Shown: positions 8,495 to 17,157, counted from the first letter of the stretch. The stretch: DNA of 47,364 nucleotides from Collinsella tanakaei YIT 12063 (GCF_000225705.1 NZ_JH126467.1:637202-684565); one strand, 5' to 3'. The notes: generated from the sequence alone by a model not told the origin. Numbers and translations are program-made.

Positions 8495-9664
8495 TTAGCC
8501 GAGCAGGGCCTCGACGTCCAGGGCGATCATGAGCTCCTCGTTGGTGGGGACAACCAGGCAGGTGATCTTGGAGTTGGGCGTGGAGATGACGCGCGGGTCA
8601 TCGGAGCGGACGGCGTTGAGCTCGGGATCAATCTCGACGCCCAACCAGGCGAGCTTGTCGGCGACGCGCTGGCGCAGCTCAACGGAATTCTCGCCGATGC
8701 CCGCGGTGAAGGCCATGGTGTCGACGCCGCCCATGGAGGCAGCCATCTCGGCGAAGAGCTGGCCCACGCGATAGGAGAACATCTCGAGCGCCATCTCGCA
8801 GTTCTCGTCGCCCTTATCGGCGCCCTCGCAGACGTCGCGGGAGTCGGAGGAGACGCCGGAAACGGCGAGCAGGCCGGACTGCTTGTTCATCATGGTGTCG
8901 ATCTCGTCGATGCTGTAGCCACCGACGCGGCTCAGATAGAAGACGGTTGCGGGGTCCAGGGTGCCGCAACGGGTGCCCATGACCAGGCCGTCGAGCGGGG
9001 TGAGGCCCATGGTGGTATCCATGCAGTGGCCGTCCTCGATAGCGCACAGGGAAGCGCCGGAACCCAGGTGGCAGCTCACGAGCTTGTGGGCCTTGCCCTC
9101 CATGAACTCGTTGACGGTGCGCCAGATGAAGCGGTGGCTGGTGCCGTGGGCGCCGTACTTGCGGACGTGGTGCTTCTCGACCACGTCGCGGGGCAGGGCG
9201 TAGCGCCAGGCGCGCTCGGGCATGTTGTAGTGGAACGCGGTATCGGGGACGATGACGTTGCCCAGCTCGGGGAACATGTCGCGGCAGATCTCGATGACGT
9301 CGGCCTCGGCATAGTTGTGCAGCGGGGCCAGCGGAGCGACCTCGCGGACCTGGGCCAGGGTCTCATCGGTGACCACGGCGGACTCGGGGAAGTACCAGCC
9401 GCCCTGGACGACGCGGTGGCCAATGCCCTCGACGGGAGCGTCAACGGTCTCGAGGATCTCGAACACGTGCTTGATGGCAGTGCGGTGATCGGGCAGGGCG
9501 ACCTCCAGGGTCGACTTGCCGGCGCCCTTCTCCTCGTGGCCAATGAAGGAACCGTCGATGCCGATGCGCTCGCAGTTGCCCTTGGCAAAGACCTCACCGG
9601 ACTGGGTGTTGAGAAGCTGGTACTTCAGGCTGGAGCTACCAGCATTGACAACGAGAACGTTCAT
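8495..9664 (-). CDS. ackA: Acetate kinase
   Basis: The enzyme transfers phosphate from acetyl phosphate to ADP, giving acetate and ATP, and is the partner step of Pta. The 389-residue protein begins MNVLVVNAGSSSLKYQL, the ASKHA-family phosphate-1 motif. It also contains GHRVVQGG near residue 87, HLGSGASLCAI near 205 and the FTAGIGENS motif near 325. The start at 9664 is chosen because GGGAGA precedes it. The frame extends 14 codons further without a site. It stands alone between terminators rather than next to pta, from which it is separated by the amino-acid importer operon and faces the other way. Confidence 0.96.
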   Translation of the reverse strand: MNVLVVNAGSSSLKYQLLNTQSGEVFAKGNCERIGIDGSFIGHEEKGAGKSTLEVALPDHRTAIKHVFEILETVDAPVEGIGHRVVQGGWYFPESAVVTDETLAQVREVAPLAPLHNYAEADVIEICRDMFPELGNVIVPDTAFHYNMPERAWRYALPRDVVEKHHVRKYGAHGTSHRFIWRTVNEFMEGKAHKLVSCHLGSGASLCAIEDGHCMDTTMGLTPLDGLVMGTRCGTLDPATVFYLSRVGGYSIDEIDTMMNKQSGLLAVSGVSSDSRDVCEGADKGDENCEMALEMFSYRVGQLFAEMAASMGGVDTMAFTAGIGENSVELRQRVADKLAWLGVEIDPELNAVRSDDPRVISTPNSKITCLVVPTNEELMIALDVEALLG

Positions 9665-9846
9665 GTGTCTCCCATCTTGTAATCTCTTCGCCCCGCGGGG
9701 CGACATGCCTATTGCATACCGTTCCTAATCATACGCCATACGGCGATTGGAGCGCGGCACGTTTAGGCGGAATGCTTGACTGTGGCCCATGGACTAGCGA
9801 ACCATGTGCTTAAGACCATGCCGGGCCACACGCTTGAGCCGGGTCT

Positions 9847-10182
9847 TTAGACCAGGTTCTCGCCCAAGGGCTTGCCGCCGAGGACGTGCATATGAAAGTG
9901 GTGAACGGTCTGGCCGGCGACCTCGCCGGTGTTGGCGATCACGCGGAAGCCGTCGTCCAGGCCCTTGGCGCGGGCGACCTCAGAAACGGCGTTGACCATG
10001 GCTGCCAGCACGTCCGCCGGTACACCGTCGATGATGTTGGCGTAATGGTCCTTGGGGATGACCAGCGTGTGGACCGGCGCCTGAGGTGCCAGGTCATCGA
10101 AGGCGATAACCTTATCGTCCTCATACACAACGGTGGAAGGGATCTGGTGAGCTGCGATCTTGCAGAAGATGCAATCGTCCAT
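9847..10182 (-). CDS. HIT family protein (histidine triad nucleotide hydrolase)
   Basis: A 111-residue protein with CIFCKIA at the N-terminus and the histidine triad HHFHMHVLGG near residues 92-101. This is the active site for hydrolysis of nucleoside phosphoramidates in the HinT branch. The length is typical. It lies 66 bases after xseB on the same strand, so it is probably in the xseA-xseB transcription unit. The physiological substrate is unknown. An imperfect inverted repeat lies just past its stop (about 9781-9832) but lacks a clear T run. Confidence 0.93.
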   Translation of the reverse strand: MDDCIFCKIAAHQIPSTVVYEDDKVIAFDDLAPQAPVHTLVIPKDHYANIIDGVPADVLAAMVNAVSEVARAKGLDDGFRVIANTGEVAGQTVHHFHMHVLGGKPLGENLV

Positions 10183-10248
10183 AGCGGTTCCTCTCTAAGC
10201 GGGTTTGGTCGATGGTGCCGTATGCGGCGCGGGCGCCACGCCCCTATT

Positions 10249-10515
10249 CTAGAAGCTAAGGCCGTCCGTGGTGTCGGCAGACTCGCCGGCGACCAAGGTA
10301 TCTCCGCCGTCGATATCCTTCATGAGGACGGAGACCTTCTGCTCCGCGGCGGCCAGGCGAGCGCGCAGGCTCTTGAGCAGCTCCGCGCCGCGGGTGTAGC
10401 CCTCCAGGGACTCCTCGAGCTCAAGGTCGCCGGACTCAAGGTTGCGGATGATGCCCTCCAGCTCGATGGAGGCCTCTTTGTAGCTGAGCTCCTCAACGCT
10501 TTTGTTCTGTGCCAT
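10249..10515 (-). CDS. xseB: Exodeoxyribonuclease VII small subunit
   Basis: An 88-residue, strongly helical, acidic protein (SYKEASIELEGIIRNLESGDLELEESLEGYTRG), which is the family's diagnostic block. XseB binds several copies per XseA to form exonuclease VII, which degrades single-stranded DNA during repair. The start at 10515 is chosen because AGGAG lies eight bases upstream. A frame extending to 10551 lacks support. It follows xseA by about 190 bases on the same strand, a longer gap than usual for this pair. Confidence 0.93.
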   Translation of the reverse strand: MAQNKSVEELSYKEASIELEGIIRNLESGDLELEESLEGYTRGAELLKSLRARLAAAEQKVSVLMKDIDGGDTLVAGESADTTDGLSF

Positions 10516-10704
10516 GGTTTTTTCTCCTATCAACCATCTGCTAGCCAACAATCATCTGCTAGCTACCGATTATCTCTCAATACAAAGGCCCTTCAAGCGC
10601 CAACACGGGCCGCGGCCAGATGCGGGTCCCGGGCAACGCGCGGCTTCGGGGGCCTACGCGGGCCCCAAACCGCTTCGACCGGCGGGGCGCACCGGCAGGC
10701 AGCG

Positions 10705-12156
10705 CTAGTCCACGGTGCCGGACGGCTCCACGCGGTCGACCGTGCCGTACACGTCGCCGTCCGCCAAGCGAACGCGCAGCCGCGATCCGGGGGCGAAGGC
10801 GGAGGTGGACGTCGCCACGCGATCTTGCGAGTACGCGATGGAGTAACCGCGCGCAAGCACGCCCAACGGCGAGAGCGCGTCCAGCTTGGCGGCGCCCTGC
10901 GCCAGGCGCGCCGCCGGCTCGCTCAGCATGGCGGGACCCGCCGCGGAAAGCCTAGAGGCCGCCAGCTCCAGCGCGTGGCGCTTCGCGGCCAAACCGGACG
11001 TGGACGCGGCCAGGCGCGGCGACAACGCATCGAGCTCGCGGGCGTAGCGCTGTTGGGATTGGACGAGCGCGGACGAGAATCGCTCCGCGGAACGCGCAAG
11101 GTCCATCGAGCGCTGCTCGACCATAAACGCGGGCCGCATGAGGCACGGGCGCGACGCGGAGGCCGCAAGCGCGGCATCCATCTGCGCCAGGCACTGCGTC
11201 ATGGCGCGCCCGGCGCGCATCGAGGAGGCGTCCAGGTCCGCGCGCGCGGAGGCGGCCATGGACGTGAACGACTGGACCAAACGATGCTCGCGAGCCGCCA
11301 GAAGCTCCGCGAGCTCGGTGATGGCGGGGGCCACGGACTCCGCCGCCGCGGTAGGCGTGGAGCAGCGGCGGTCGCCCACCATGTCGCAAATGGAGGTATC
11401 CGGCTCGTGCCCAATACCGGTCACCACGGGCACGGGGCAGGCCGCCACCGCGCGGGCGAGCGACTCGTCGTTAAAGGTCATAAGGTCCTCGAACGACCCG
11501 CCGCCGCGCACCAGCAGGATGCAATCGGGCGCGGGCGTGATCGCCGCGGCGCGGCGGAGCCCCTCGATAAGCTCCTCGGGCGCGCCCTCGCCCTGCACCT
11601 TGGACCCCACGCAGATAAGCTCCACCAGCGGGTTGCGTCGGCGCAGCGTGCGCTTGACGTCGTCGATAACGGCGCCGGACAACGACGTGACCACGGCGAC
11701 GCGCGAGCAAAAAGCGGGGATACGGCGGCGGCGGGACTCGTCCATAAGACCCTCGCGGCGCAGCTTCTCGGCCAGCGCCGCCACCTGCTGGCGCAGCATG
11801 CCCTCGCCCGCAAGCGAGAACGAACGGGCGACAAAGCTCATCTTGCCCTGGGCCTTATAAAGGTTGAACGAGCCCGTGAGATGAACCTGCATGCCGTCGC
11901 GCAAATCGAACGCGCGCTTAAGATAGGTCCCTTTCCAGATGATGCAGTCCATGGCGGACGAATCGTCCTTTATCTGGAAATAGCAGTGGCCGCTGCGGGC
12001 GTTGGGGCCGCGAAAGCCCGTGACCTCGCCCAAAACGCACAGCTGCGGAATGCGGTCCAGCGCCCCGGCGGCGATGTCGATCGCCTGCGAGACGGAGACG
12101 GCGTCTTCCTCCTTAGCCGGCGCGCTCGAGGCTCCGGTAAGGTTCCAACCATCCAT
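10705..12156 (-). CDS. xseA: Exodeoxyribonuclease VII large subunit
   Basis: The 483-residue catalytic subunit of exonuclease VII. The N-terminal OB-fold (LCVLGEVTGFRGPNARSGH, CIIWKG) binds single-stranded DNA. The catalytic domain has VVTSLSGAVIDDV, the LLVRGGGSFEDL segment and the active-site block GHEPDTSICDMVGDRRCSTP followed by TAAAE. A long helical region follows, then the C-terminal LGVLARGYSIAY motif. The start at 12156 is supported by AAAGGAGGG six bases upstream. An upstream extension of 25 residues is Arg-rich and unlikely to be translated. A long open frame on the opposite strand is a codon-bias shadow. Confidence 0.95.
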   Translation of the reverse strand: MDGWNLTGASSAPAKEEDAVSVSQAIDIAAGALDRIPQLCVLGEVTGFRGPNARSGHCYFQIKDDSSAMDCIIWKGTYLKRAFDLRDGMQVHLTGSFNLYKAQGKMSFVARSFSLAGEGMLRQQVAALAEKLRREGLMDESRRRRIPAFCSRVAVVTSLSGAVIDDVKRTLRRRNPLVELICVGSKVQGEGAPEELIEGLRRAAAITPAPDCILLVRGGGSFEDLMTFNDESLARAVAACPVPVVTGIGHEPDTSICDMVGDRRCSTPTAAAESVAPAITELAELLAAREHRLVQSFTSMAASARADLDASSMRAGRAMTQCLAQMDAALAASASRPCLMRPAFMVEQRSMDLARSAERFSSALVQSQQRYARELDALSPRLAASTSGLAAKRHALELAASRLSAAGPAMLSEPAARLAQGAAKLDALSPLGVLARGYSIAYSQDRVATSTSAFAPGSRLRVRLADGDVYGTVDRVEPSGTVD

Positions 12157-12403
12157 GGGCAGCCCTCCTTTCACGTTGTTGCACATCAATGCGTCCCCGC
12201 GCCTCCGCGCGCGCCGATCCCTCGCGCGCATCGAGGCGCCCGCTGGGGGCGTCGCTTTATGGTTCCCAGTCTACCGCCTCGCCCGGACATATGTTGAAAA
12301 AGACATCTAACAAGGCAAGCCGCTGCGGATGCTGCAGACGATTCCGATGTGAACGATGCGCGCGCGGAACGGCGGTCTACGAAGCGCAAGGCGACGTCCG
12401 TCT

Positions 12404-12650
12404 GGGCACCCAGCTTTAAACCGGATGCCCTTTCGTGCGCATGAGGCCGCGTGTTTGTACGTTTGGGCGCCCGGCCCATATCTGGGTGCCCAAACGCACA
12501 ACCCAAGCAACGCTATTGCACGAATGGGCACCCAGAACGAAACCCGGTGCCCAAACGTACAACCCACGCACGGTCTTAGGTACAAAAGGGCACCCAACTC
12601 AAAGATGGGCGCCGCAACGTACATAACGGCGAACAGACCAGAAAGCAAAA
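12404..12650. repeat. Four degenerate palindromic units of about 61 bp
   Basis: The 536-base gap between xseA and the next terminator contains units starting at 12404, 12465, 12526 and 12588, a spacing of 61, 61 and 62 bases. Each unit starts with GGGCACCC (GGGCGCCC in the second) and has a matching GGTGCCC-type arm 9-14 bases later. Units 2-4 then continue (C)AACGYACA. Each unit can form a short hairpin. A period of 61 is not a multiple of three, so this is not a protein repeat. Flanking bases 12157-12403 show no gene that I can support. Function is unknown: an interspersed palindromic element, a multi-hairpin RNA or protein-binding sites are all possible. Confidence 0.8.
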
Positions 12651-12692
12651 CTGCAAGGCCAACTCCGCACCCGCCGCAAAGCGGGCGCGCAC

Positions 12693-12724
12693 AAAAAACG
12701 GGCGCCCGAAACTCGGACGCCCGC
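12693..12724 (-). terminator. Terminator of the YugP-like gene
   Basis: The hairpin CGGGCGTCCGA / TCGGGCGCCCG (one G.T pair) is followed by T6 on the minus strand, about 100 bases past the stop of the metallopeptidase gene. Confidence 0.8.
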
Positions 12725-12823
12725 AAGCAGCATCTATGTGCAAAGCGCGGAAAAGCCCGCAGCCACAGGACCGCGTCGCAAACCGCCCGCAAGCCCGCGG
12801 TGACGGCGCCGCCAGACGCTCCC

Positions 12824-13519
12824 CTACTCGTCGTCGCGCGTGCGGCCCATGATATAGAGAAGCTGCAGCACGCTCGTCAGCGCGGCGGCCACGTAGGTGA
12901 GCGCCGCGGCGGTCAGCACCTTCTTGGCGCCGCGCACGTTAACCTCGCCCATGCCGGACTGCTCGATGTAGGCAACCGCGCGGCGGCTCGCGTCGATCTC
13001 TACGGGCAGCGTCACGATCTGGAACAGCACGGAGAACGAGAACAGGGCGATCGCCAGCGTGGTGAGGCCTGCGATGTTCATAAAAACGCCCGCCAGCAGC
13101 ACCAACATCCAGATGCTCTGGGTAAAGTTGACCACCGGCACCAGGGCGGAGCGAAACTTCATCATGGCATAGCCGTGCTCGCGCTGGGCGGCGTGTCCCG
13201 CCTCATGGCACGCCACGGCGACGCTTGCGACCGAGCCGCCGGAAAGGTTCTCGCGCGACAGGTACAGATTGTTGTCGCGCGGGTCGTAGTGGTCGGTAAG
13301 GTGGCCGGAGACGCCGCGGATGCCAACGCGGCCGCAGCCCAGCGAGTCGAGCATGCGGCGCGCCACCTGCTCGCCCGTCTCGCCACCGGAGGGCACGCGC
13401 GACCACTTGCGATACGTCGAGTTGATGTAGCTTTGGGTAAGCCCGCCCAGCACCAGCGAGATAATGACCAGCGCCAGATACGCCGGGTCCATGCCAAAGC
13501 CGTAATACATGGGATACAT
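12824..13519 (-). CDS. YugP-like membrane zinc metallopeptidase (Zn_peptidase_2)
   Basis: A 231-residue protein with an N-terminal hydrophobic segment (about residues 12-28), the zinc-binding HExxH motif as CHEAGHAAQ near residue 104, and two or three further hydrophobic segments in the C-terminal half. DNNLYLS just before the motif and the arrangement match the neutral zinc metallopeptidase family PF04298. Its substrate is unknown and it is probably a membrane-embedded protease with its site near the bilayer. AAGGAG lies 11 bases upstream of the ATG. It appears to be a single-gene unit with its own terminator. Confidence 0.88.
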   Translation of the reverse strand: MYPMYYGFGMDPAYLALVIISLVLGGLTQSYINSTYRKWSRVPSGGETGEQVARRMLDSLGCGRVGIRGVSGHLTDHYDPRDNNLYLSRENLSGGSVASVAVACHEAGHAAQREHGYAMMKFRSALVPVVNFTQSIWMLVLLAGVFMNIAGLTTLAIALFSFSVLFQIVTLPVEIDASRRAVAYIEQSGMGEVNVRGAKKVLTAAALTYVAAALTSVLQLLYIMGRTRDDE

Positions 13520-13651
13520 TTGCGAAAAAGCTCCTTGCCATAAACCTGGGCCGCACGCCGGCGGCCGCGATCACATGGATATTCACATGGGTACGCTTAT
13601 ACCCAGCCATCCCAAGTTATGCATGCGGGCAAGGAGCCGTACCAGAAGCCC

Positions 13652-13680
13652 AAAACCCCGCGGGGCGGACGCGGCGGGGC
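13652..13680 (-). terminator. Possible terminator of rnd
   Basis: A 6-bp stem CCCCGC/GCGGGG with a 12-base loop is followed by TTTT on the minus strand. It lies about 45 bases past the ribonuclease D stop. The hairpin is weak, so this is tentative. Confidence 0.35.
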
Positions 13681-13723
13681 CGTGCCGCACCGGATAGCGC
13701 TCGTCGCGCCCCAAACGCGGGCG

Positions 13724-14857
13724 CTATAAGATCTCGAGCGCGCGGTCCTTCACGGTAAGGCCGATGTCGCCGTTCAGCAGGTCGTCGATCAGGGTGCCGA
13801 CCAGCTCGAAGCGCCAGCCCTCGCGAAGCGGGCTATCCTGCGGGTGGTCGACGTAATCGACCAAATCGTCGCGCGAGGCGATCATGGCGGTGGCCACGCC
13901 GGAGCGCTCCCCCACCAGGCGAATCAGCGCGTACATAAGGTCGATCACGCTCTCGAGCTCGGGCGATGCGGGCTTATGCGTGCGGGCGATAAAGGGGTAC
14001 TTGTCCGCCGGGCAGCTCTCGCCGCGGGCGATAACGGAAAGCGCGCCGGCCACGTCGGCGTCAGACAGCTGCTCGGTTCCGCGCACGCGGCGCAGCGAGG
14101 CGGCGTCATGCGGCGGGCGCTTCGACAGCGCGATCAAGACCTCGTCGGACATAAGCCACTTGCGTGGAATGTTGGAGTACTCAGCCCTGGCCTCGCGCCA
14201 GGCGGCGAGCTCGCGCGCCACGGCAAGCTGGCGGCGGGTAAGCGAGTTGACGCGCTTGACGCGCTTGAAGGCGACGCGGCGATCGACCACGTAATGCGAG
14301 CGGTCGGTCAGCGGCTTGATCTCGTCCAAAACCCAAGACGCGCGGCCGGATTTATCCAGACGCTCCATGATCACGTCGTAGGCCTTGATAAGGTAGCGCA
14401 CGTCGTCCAGGGCGTACTCGATCTGCTCGGGGGTGAGCGGACGGCGGGACCAGTCCGTCAGCGACTCGCTCTTGGGCAGGGTCACGCCGCAAAACGCGTG
14501 CACCATGCCGTTGTACGAGGCCTGCATGCGCTCGCCCAAAAACGCCGCTGCCACCTGCGTGTCAAAGATGGGGGCGGGCAGGGCGCCCAGGGTGTAGTTG
14601 AGCACCTCCATGTCCTGCGAGCAGGCGTGGAACACCTTGACGGTGCCCTCATCGCGCATAAGGATCGCTAAAGGCGCCAGGTTGTCGATGGCGATGACGT
14701 CTATGACCACGCACTCGTCCGGCGTGGCGACCTGCACCAGGCACAGACGCGGATGATAGGTGCGCTCGCGCAAAAACTCGGTATCGACCGCGATGGCGTC
14801 GAAGCGCGCCGCGCGTTCGCAAAAAGCCGACAGTTCTTCATACGTGGAGATATACAT
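13724..14857 (-). CDS. rnd: Ribonuclease D-like 3'-5' exoribonuclease with HRDC domain
   Basis: A 377-residue DEDD-family exonuclease. Exo I is AVDTEFLRE (residues 24-32), Exo II is VFHACSQDMEVL (near 75-86) and Exo III is YALDDVRYLIKAYD (near 148-161). An HRDC domain follows (about 205-290, LAAWREARAEYSNIPRKWLMSDE), then a C-terminal extension of about 85 residues. RNase D acts in tRNA and small RNA 3' processing. GTGAGG upstream of ATG 14857 is only a modest ribosome-binding site. It is divergent from the downstream lipid kinase gene. Confidence 0.92.
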   Translation of the reverse strand: MYISTYEELSAFCERAARFDAIAVDTEFLRERTYHPRLCLVQVATPDECVVIDVIAIDNLAPLAILMRDEGTVKVFHACSQDMEVLNYTLGALPAPIFDTQVAAAFLGERMQASYNGMVHAFCGVTLPKSESLTDWSRRPLTPEQIEYALDDVRYLIKAYDVIMERLDKSGRASWVLDEIKPLTDRSHYVVDRRVAFKRVKRVNSLTRRQLAVARELAAWREARAEYSNIPRKWLMSDEVLIALSKRPPHDAASLRRVRGTEQLSDADVAGALSVIARGESCPADKYPFIARTHKPASPELESVIDLMYALIRLVGERSGVATAMIASRDDLVDYVDHPQDSPLREGWRFELVGTLIDDLLNGDIGLTVKDRALEIL

Positions 14858-14953
14858 GCCTCACCCATAGATGTGGTTTGAGCCCCGCTCGCGGGGGTAG
14901 GATTACGACACTGTAACTATACTCGGCTTCGCTCAAGAATAGGAACATTCCGC

Positions 14954-15871
14954 ATGCGCTGTCTTATCATTCACAACCTCGCCTCAGGACCCAAGTCCGA
15001 CGAGATCTTCACCTTTGCCCAATTCCTCTCCCAGACAGGGGACGAGGTGGTCATGCGCTTTCTGGGCGATGGCATGGAGCCGGAAGACGCGACCGCGGAC
15101 GTAGGCCAATTCGACCGCGTGGTGGTATCCGGCGGCGACGGCAGCGTCTCCAACGTGCTCAACCACATGCGCAACACCGGCGTGCCCATCTTGGTGTTCC
15201 CCTCCGGCACCGCAAACCTGTTCTTCAACAACATCGGCAACGCGCCGGAAGCCGCGGCCCTTGCCGCCGCCTGCCATGCCGGCAAGACCGCCAAGGTGGA
15301 CATGGGCGAGATCTCTTGGACGGACGAGGAGGGCACGGAGCGCAGCCACGCGTTCATCATCATCGCCGGCACGGGCTTCGACGCCGCAATCATGGAGAAG
15401 GCGGAGTCCACCAAGGGCGACATGGGCGAGATCGCCTACATGCTCTCCGCGCTGGCGACGCCCTCCCCGCAGGTGGCGCACTTCACCATCGAGTGCGACG
15501 GCGAGGTCCATGAGCTGGACGGCATAGGCTGCATGGTGGGCAACACCGCCGTCATCCAAAATGAGATCAACCTGTTCCCGGACTGCCGCATGAACGACGG
15601 CATGATCGACATCGTGGTCATAGAGCCCGCCAAGACTGTGGAGCTTCTGCCCACGCTGATCGCCGGCGTGCTGGACAAGACCGGAAAGGCCATAGGGCGC
15701 CCGCAGTTCACCATGTTCCAGGCCCGCGAGGCCCACGTCGCCTGTAGCCCCTCCATGGGCATGCAGTTTGACGGCGAGCTCATCCACAGCAACGCCGGCA
15801 GCTTCAGCGCCCGCGTGATCCCGCAGTGCCTGGACCTCATCATCGACGGCTTCTCGAACCTCACCGAGTAG
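14954..15871 (+). CDS. Diacylglycerol kinase-family lipid kinase
   Basis: A 305-residue protein of the DAGK catalytic-domain family (YegS/DgkB/BmrU-like). Residues 54-63 VVVSGGDGSV carry the GGDG nucleotide-binding motif and VFPSGTANLF near residue 80 is the conserved second motif. A C-terminal beta domain follows (MQFDGELI near residue 275). Such enzymes phosphorylate diacylglycerol or related lipids at the membrane surface. The lipid substrate here is unknown. AGGAA precedes the ATG. It is followed by the tryptophan-transport operon, which has its own promoter. Confidence 0.88.
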   Translation: MRCLIIHNLASGPKSDEIFTFAQFLSQTGDEVVMRFLGDGMEPEDATADVGQFDRVVVSGGDGSVSNVLNHMRNTGVPILVFPSGTANLFFNNIGNAPEAAALAAACHAGKTAKVDMGEISWTDEEGTERSHAFIIIAGTGFDAAIMEKAESTKGDMGEIAYMLSALATPSPQVAHFTIECDGEVHELDGIGCMVGNTAVIQNEINLFPDCRMNDGMIDIVVIEPAKTVELLPTLIAGVLDKTGKAIGRPQFTMFQAREAHVACSPSMGMQFDGELIHSNAGSFSARVIPQCLDLIIDGFSNLTE

Positions 15872-15957
15872 CCGCGTCCGCCCGCCCGCCGCATGGCAGC
15901 CCGACCGCCGCATGGCCGCCCGACCGCGCCGTAACAAACTCGCAACGAGAAAACGAA

Positions 15958-15990
15958 TTGCGTTGCGCCCGCCCGCCGCTATGCTATAGT
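15958..15990 (+). promoter_or_regulatory. Probable promoter of the ECF tryptophan transporter operon
   Basis: TTGCGT (15958-15963) and TATGCT (15980-15985) are spaced by 16 bases. TTGCGC (15963-15968) with TATAGT (15985-15990) is an overlapping alternative. Either puts the transcript start about 50 bases before the leader peptide. Two near-identical 19-bp direct repeats (about 15887-15925) lie just upstream. Confidence 0.5.
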
Positions 15991-16047
15991 TCCTTCCAAC
16001 AAATGGGGACAGCCCCAAACCTCGATTCCGCGAAAGGAGATGCCGAC

Positions 16048-16119
16048 ATGATCAACGCAGCCAACAACTCCGTGATGAACTGGTGGTGGCGCGATGCGAT
16101 CTTTGTCGGTCGACGGTGA
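16048..16119 (+). CDS. Trp-rich leader peptide of the ECF transporter operon
   Basis: A 23-residue open frame with GAAAGGAG eight bases upstream of its ATG. It encodes three consecutive tryptophans (residues 12-14, in the context MNWWWRD) and ends in Arg-Arg-stop. The layout matches actinobacterial trp leader peptides, in which ribosome stalling at Trp codons senses charged tRNA-Trp. Stable hairpins and an intrinsic terminator follow directly, so this is a regulatory peptide and not an enzyme fragment. The unusual point is that the regulated genes are a transporter and not tryptophan biosynthesis. Confidence 0.88.
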   Translation: MINAANNSVMNWWWRDAIFVGRR

Positions 16120-16187
16120 GTCCTATCGCGCCAGAATCTTCTAGCAGCGAACTTTTTAGGCCTCCGGTTTGACCGGGGGCCTTTTTT
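16087..16187 (+). promoter_or_regulatory. Ribosome-mediated tryptophan attenuator
   Basis: TGGCGCGAT, which starts at the third Trp codon (16087-16095), is perfectly complementary to ATCGCGCCA (16125-16133), giving a 9-bp pause (1:2) hairpin that a ribosome stalled on the Trp codons would block. The terminator follows at 16159-16187. A candidate alternative pairing is CGGTC (16107-16111) with GACCG (16171-16175) in the terminator's 3' arm. I cannot define the antiterminator more firmly by eye. The predicted logic is that low charged tRNA-Trp stalls the ribosome, the terminator is not formed and the transporter is made. Confidence 0.8.
16159..16187 (+). terminator. Attenuator terminator
   Basis: The stem GGCCtCCGG / CCGGgGGCC with loop TTTGA is followed by T6. 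It lies between the leader peptide and the first S-component gene, so it is conditional and not an operon end. Confidence 0.85.
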
Positions 16188-16335
16188 CTTACCCCGGCAA
16201 CCACATCGACCGGCACCGCGCATCGCGCGCCTCCACCCCCACCAGCCCACCGGCACCGCGGCCCCGCGCAAGCGGCGCACCCGCAACCACCTTGCACCAC
16301 CGGCGCAAACGCGCACGCACCAAAAGGAGCACACC

Positions 16336-16899
16336 ATGTCCCAGAACACCGCCGCCCGCACCGTCACCGCCAACGACCACGGCAAGCTCGATATCCGCGC
16401 CCTGGTCCTGCTCGCCATCCTGCTGGCAGCCGGCCTCATCCTCAACTTCACCGTGGGCAAGGCCATCTCGTCCATGTCCGCCGGCATGATCAGCCCCGAG
16501 TTCATCATCTCCGCGTTCTGCCTCACCATCCTCATCATCCGTCCCAACATCGGCCAGGCGCTGGTGATAGGCCTCATCTCCGCGGCCGTCATCCAGATCA
16601 CCACCACCTCGCCCTTCATCGACTTCGCTGCCGAGGGCATCTCCGCCATGGTCATGGCCGTCATCGTCCGCGCCGGCATGCGCGGCGGCGCCGCCAAGGT
16701 CACCCCGCTGGTCGGCACCTTTGTCACCACCCTGCTCTCCGGCGTGATCTTCATGCTCATCAAGATGGCCATGGTGGGCGCCGCTGGAGAGCTCGCCGCC
16801 GCCATGCTGCCCGTGGTCGCCGCCACCGCCGTCTTCAACGCCATCCTGGTTCAGGCCCTCTACATCCCCATCAAGAAGGCTCTTAAGCTGGACGATTAG
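16336..16899 (+). CDS. TrpP-like ECF transporter S component 1 (predicted tryptophan)
   Basis: A 187-residue integral membrane protein with about five or six hydrophobic segments and a short polar N-terminus. The pattern (LLAAGLILNFTVG, LISAAVIQITTT, VGTFVTTLLSGVIFML, VFNAILVQALYIPIKKAL) matches the TrpP family of tryptophan substrate-binding S components. AAGGAG precedes the ATG. Substrate assignment rests on two independent points: resemblance to TrpP and the Trp leader attenuator just upstream. It works with the ATPase and EcfT encoded downstream. A tandem paralogue follows. Confidence 0.82.
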   Translation: MSQNTAARTVTANDHGKLDIRALVLLAILLAAGLILNFTVGKAISSMSAGMISPEFIISAFCLTILIIRPNIGQALVIGLISAAVIQITTTSPFIDFAAEGISAMVMAVIVRAGMRGGAAKVTPLVGTFVTTLLSGVIFMLIKMAMVGAAGELAAAMLPVVAATAVFNAILVQALYIPIKKALKLDD

Positions 16900-17157
16900 C
16901 CCTCAAAGGCCCTTCGCCCTCCCCTCGATTCATCCCACCCAACCGCCCTTCCATCCTCGCGGTCGGCGAGGCACCGCAGCATCGTCGCCCGCACTTTCTC
17001 CAAGCGCTGCCGCGCCAAAAACCACCCGCAAATCAAATACGCACCAAAAGCATCCGCCCGCAAGCGGTATAGGCCCCGCCGTGCCAAGACGCCATGCCGC
17101 CTCCCCACCCAAGGACCCCGGGCGAATGCGGACGAAAAACCCAAGAGAGGAAACACC

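Noticed and set aside
9886-12297. Plus-strand open frame of about 800 codons opposite xseA, xseB and the HIT gene
   Set aside because: It is antisense to three well-supported genes, has no domain resemblance and its composition (His/Gly/Arg-rich) is the usual shadow of GC-biased codons.
12404-12650. Considered as a CRISPR array or a coding tandem repeat
   Set aside because: Units are degenerate, contiguous and palindromic with no unique spacers, no cas genes are present, and the period of 61 is not divisible by three.
15887-15925. Two 19-bp near-identical direct repeats
   Set aside because: Only two copies in GC-rich sequence just past a stop codon; kept as a note with the promoter and not called as a repeat element.
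16900-17157. Search for a second leader peptide or riboswitch between the S components
   Set aside because: No Trp-rich frame, no paired hairpins and no T run were found; only the ribosome-binding site of the second gene is evident.
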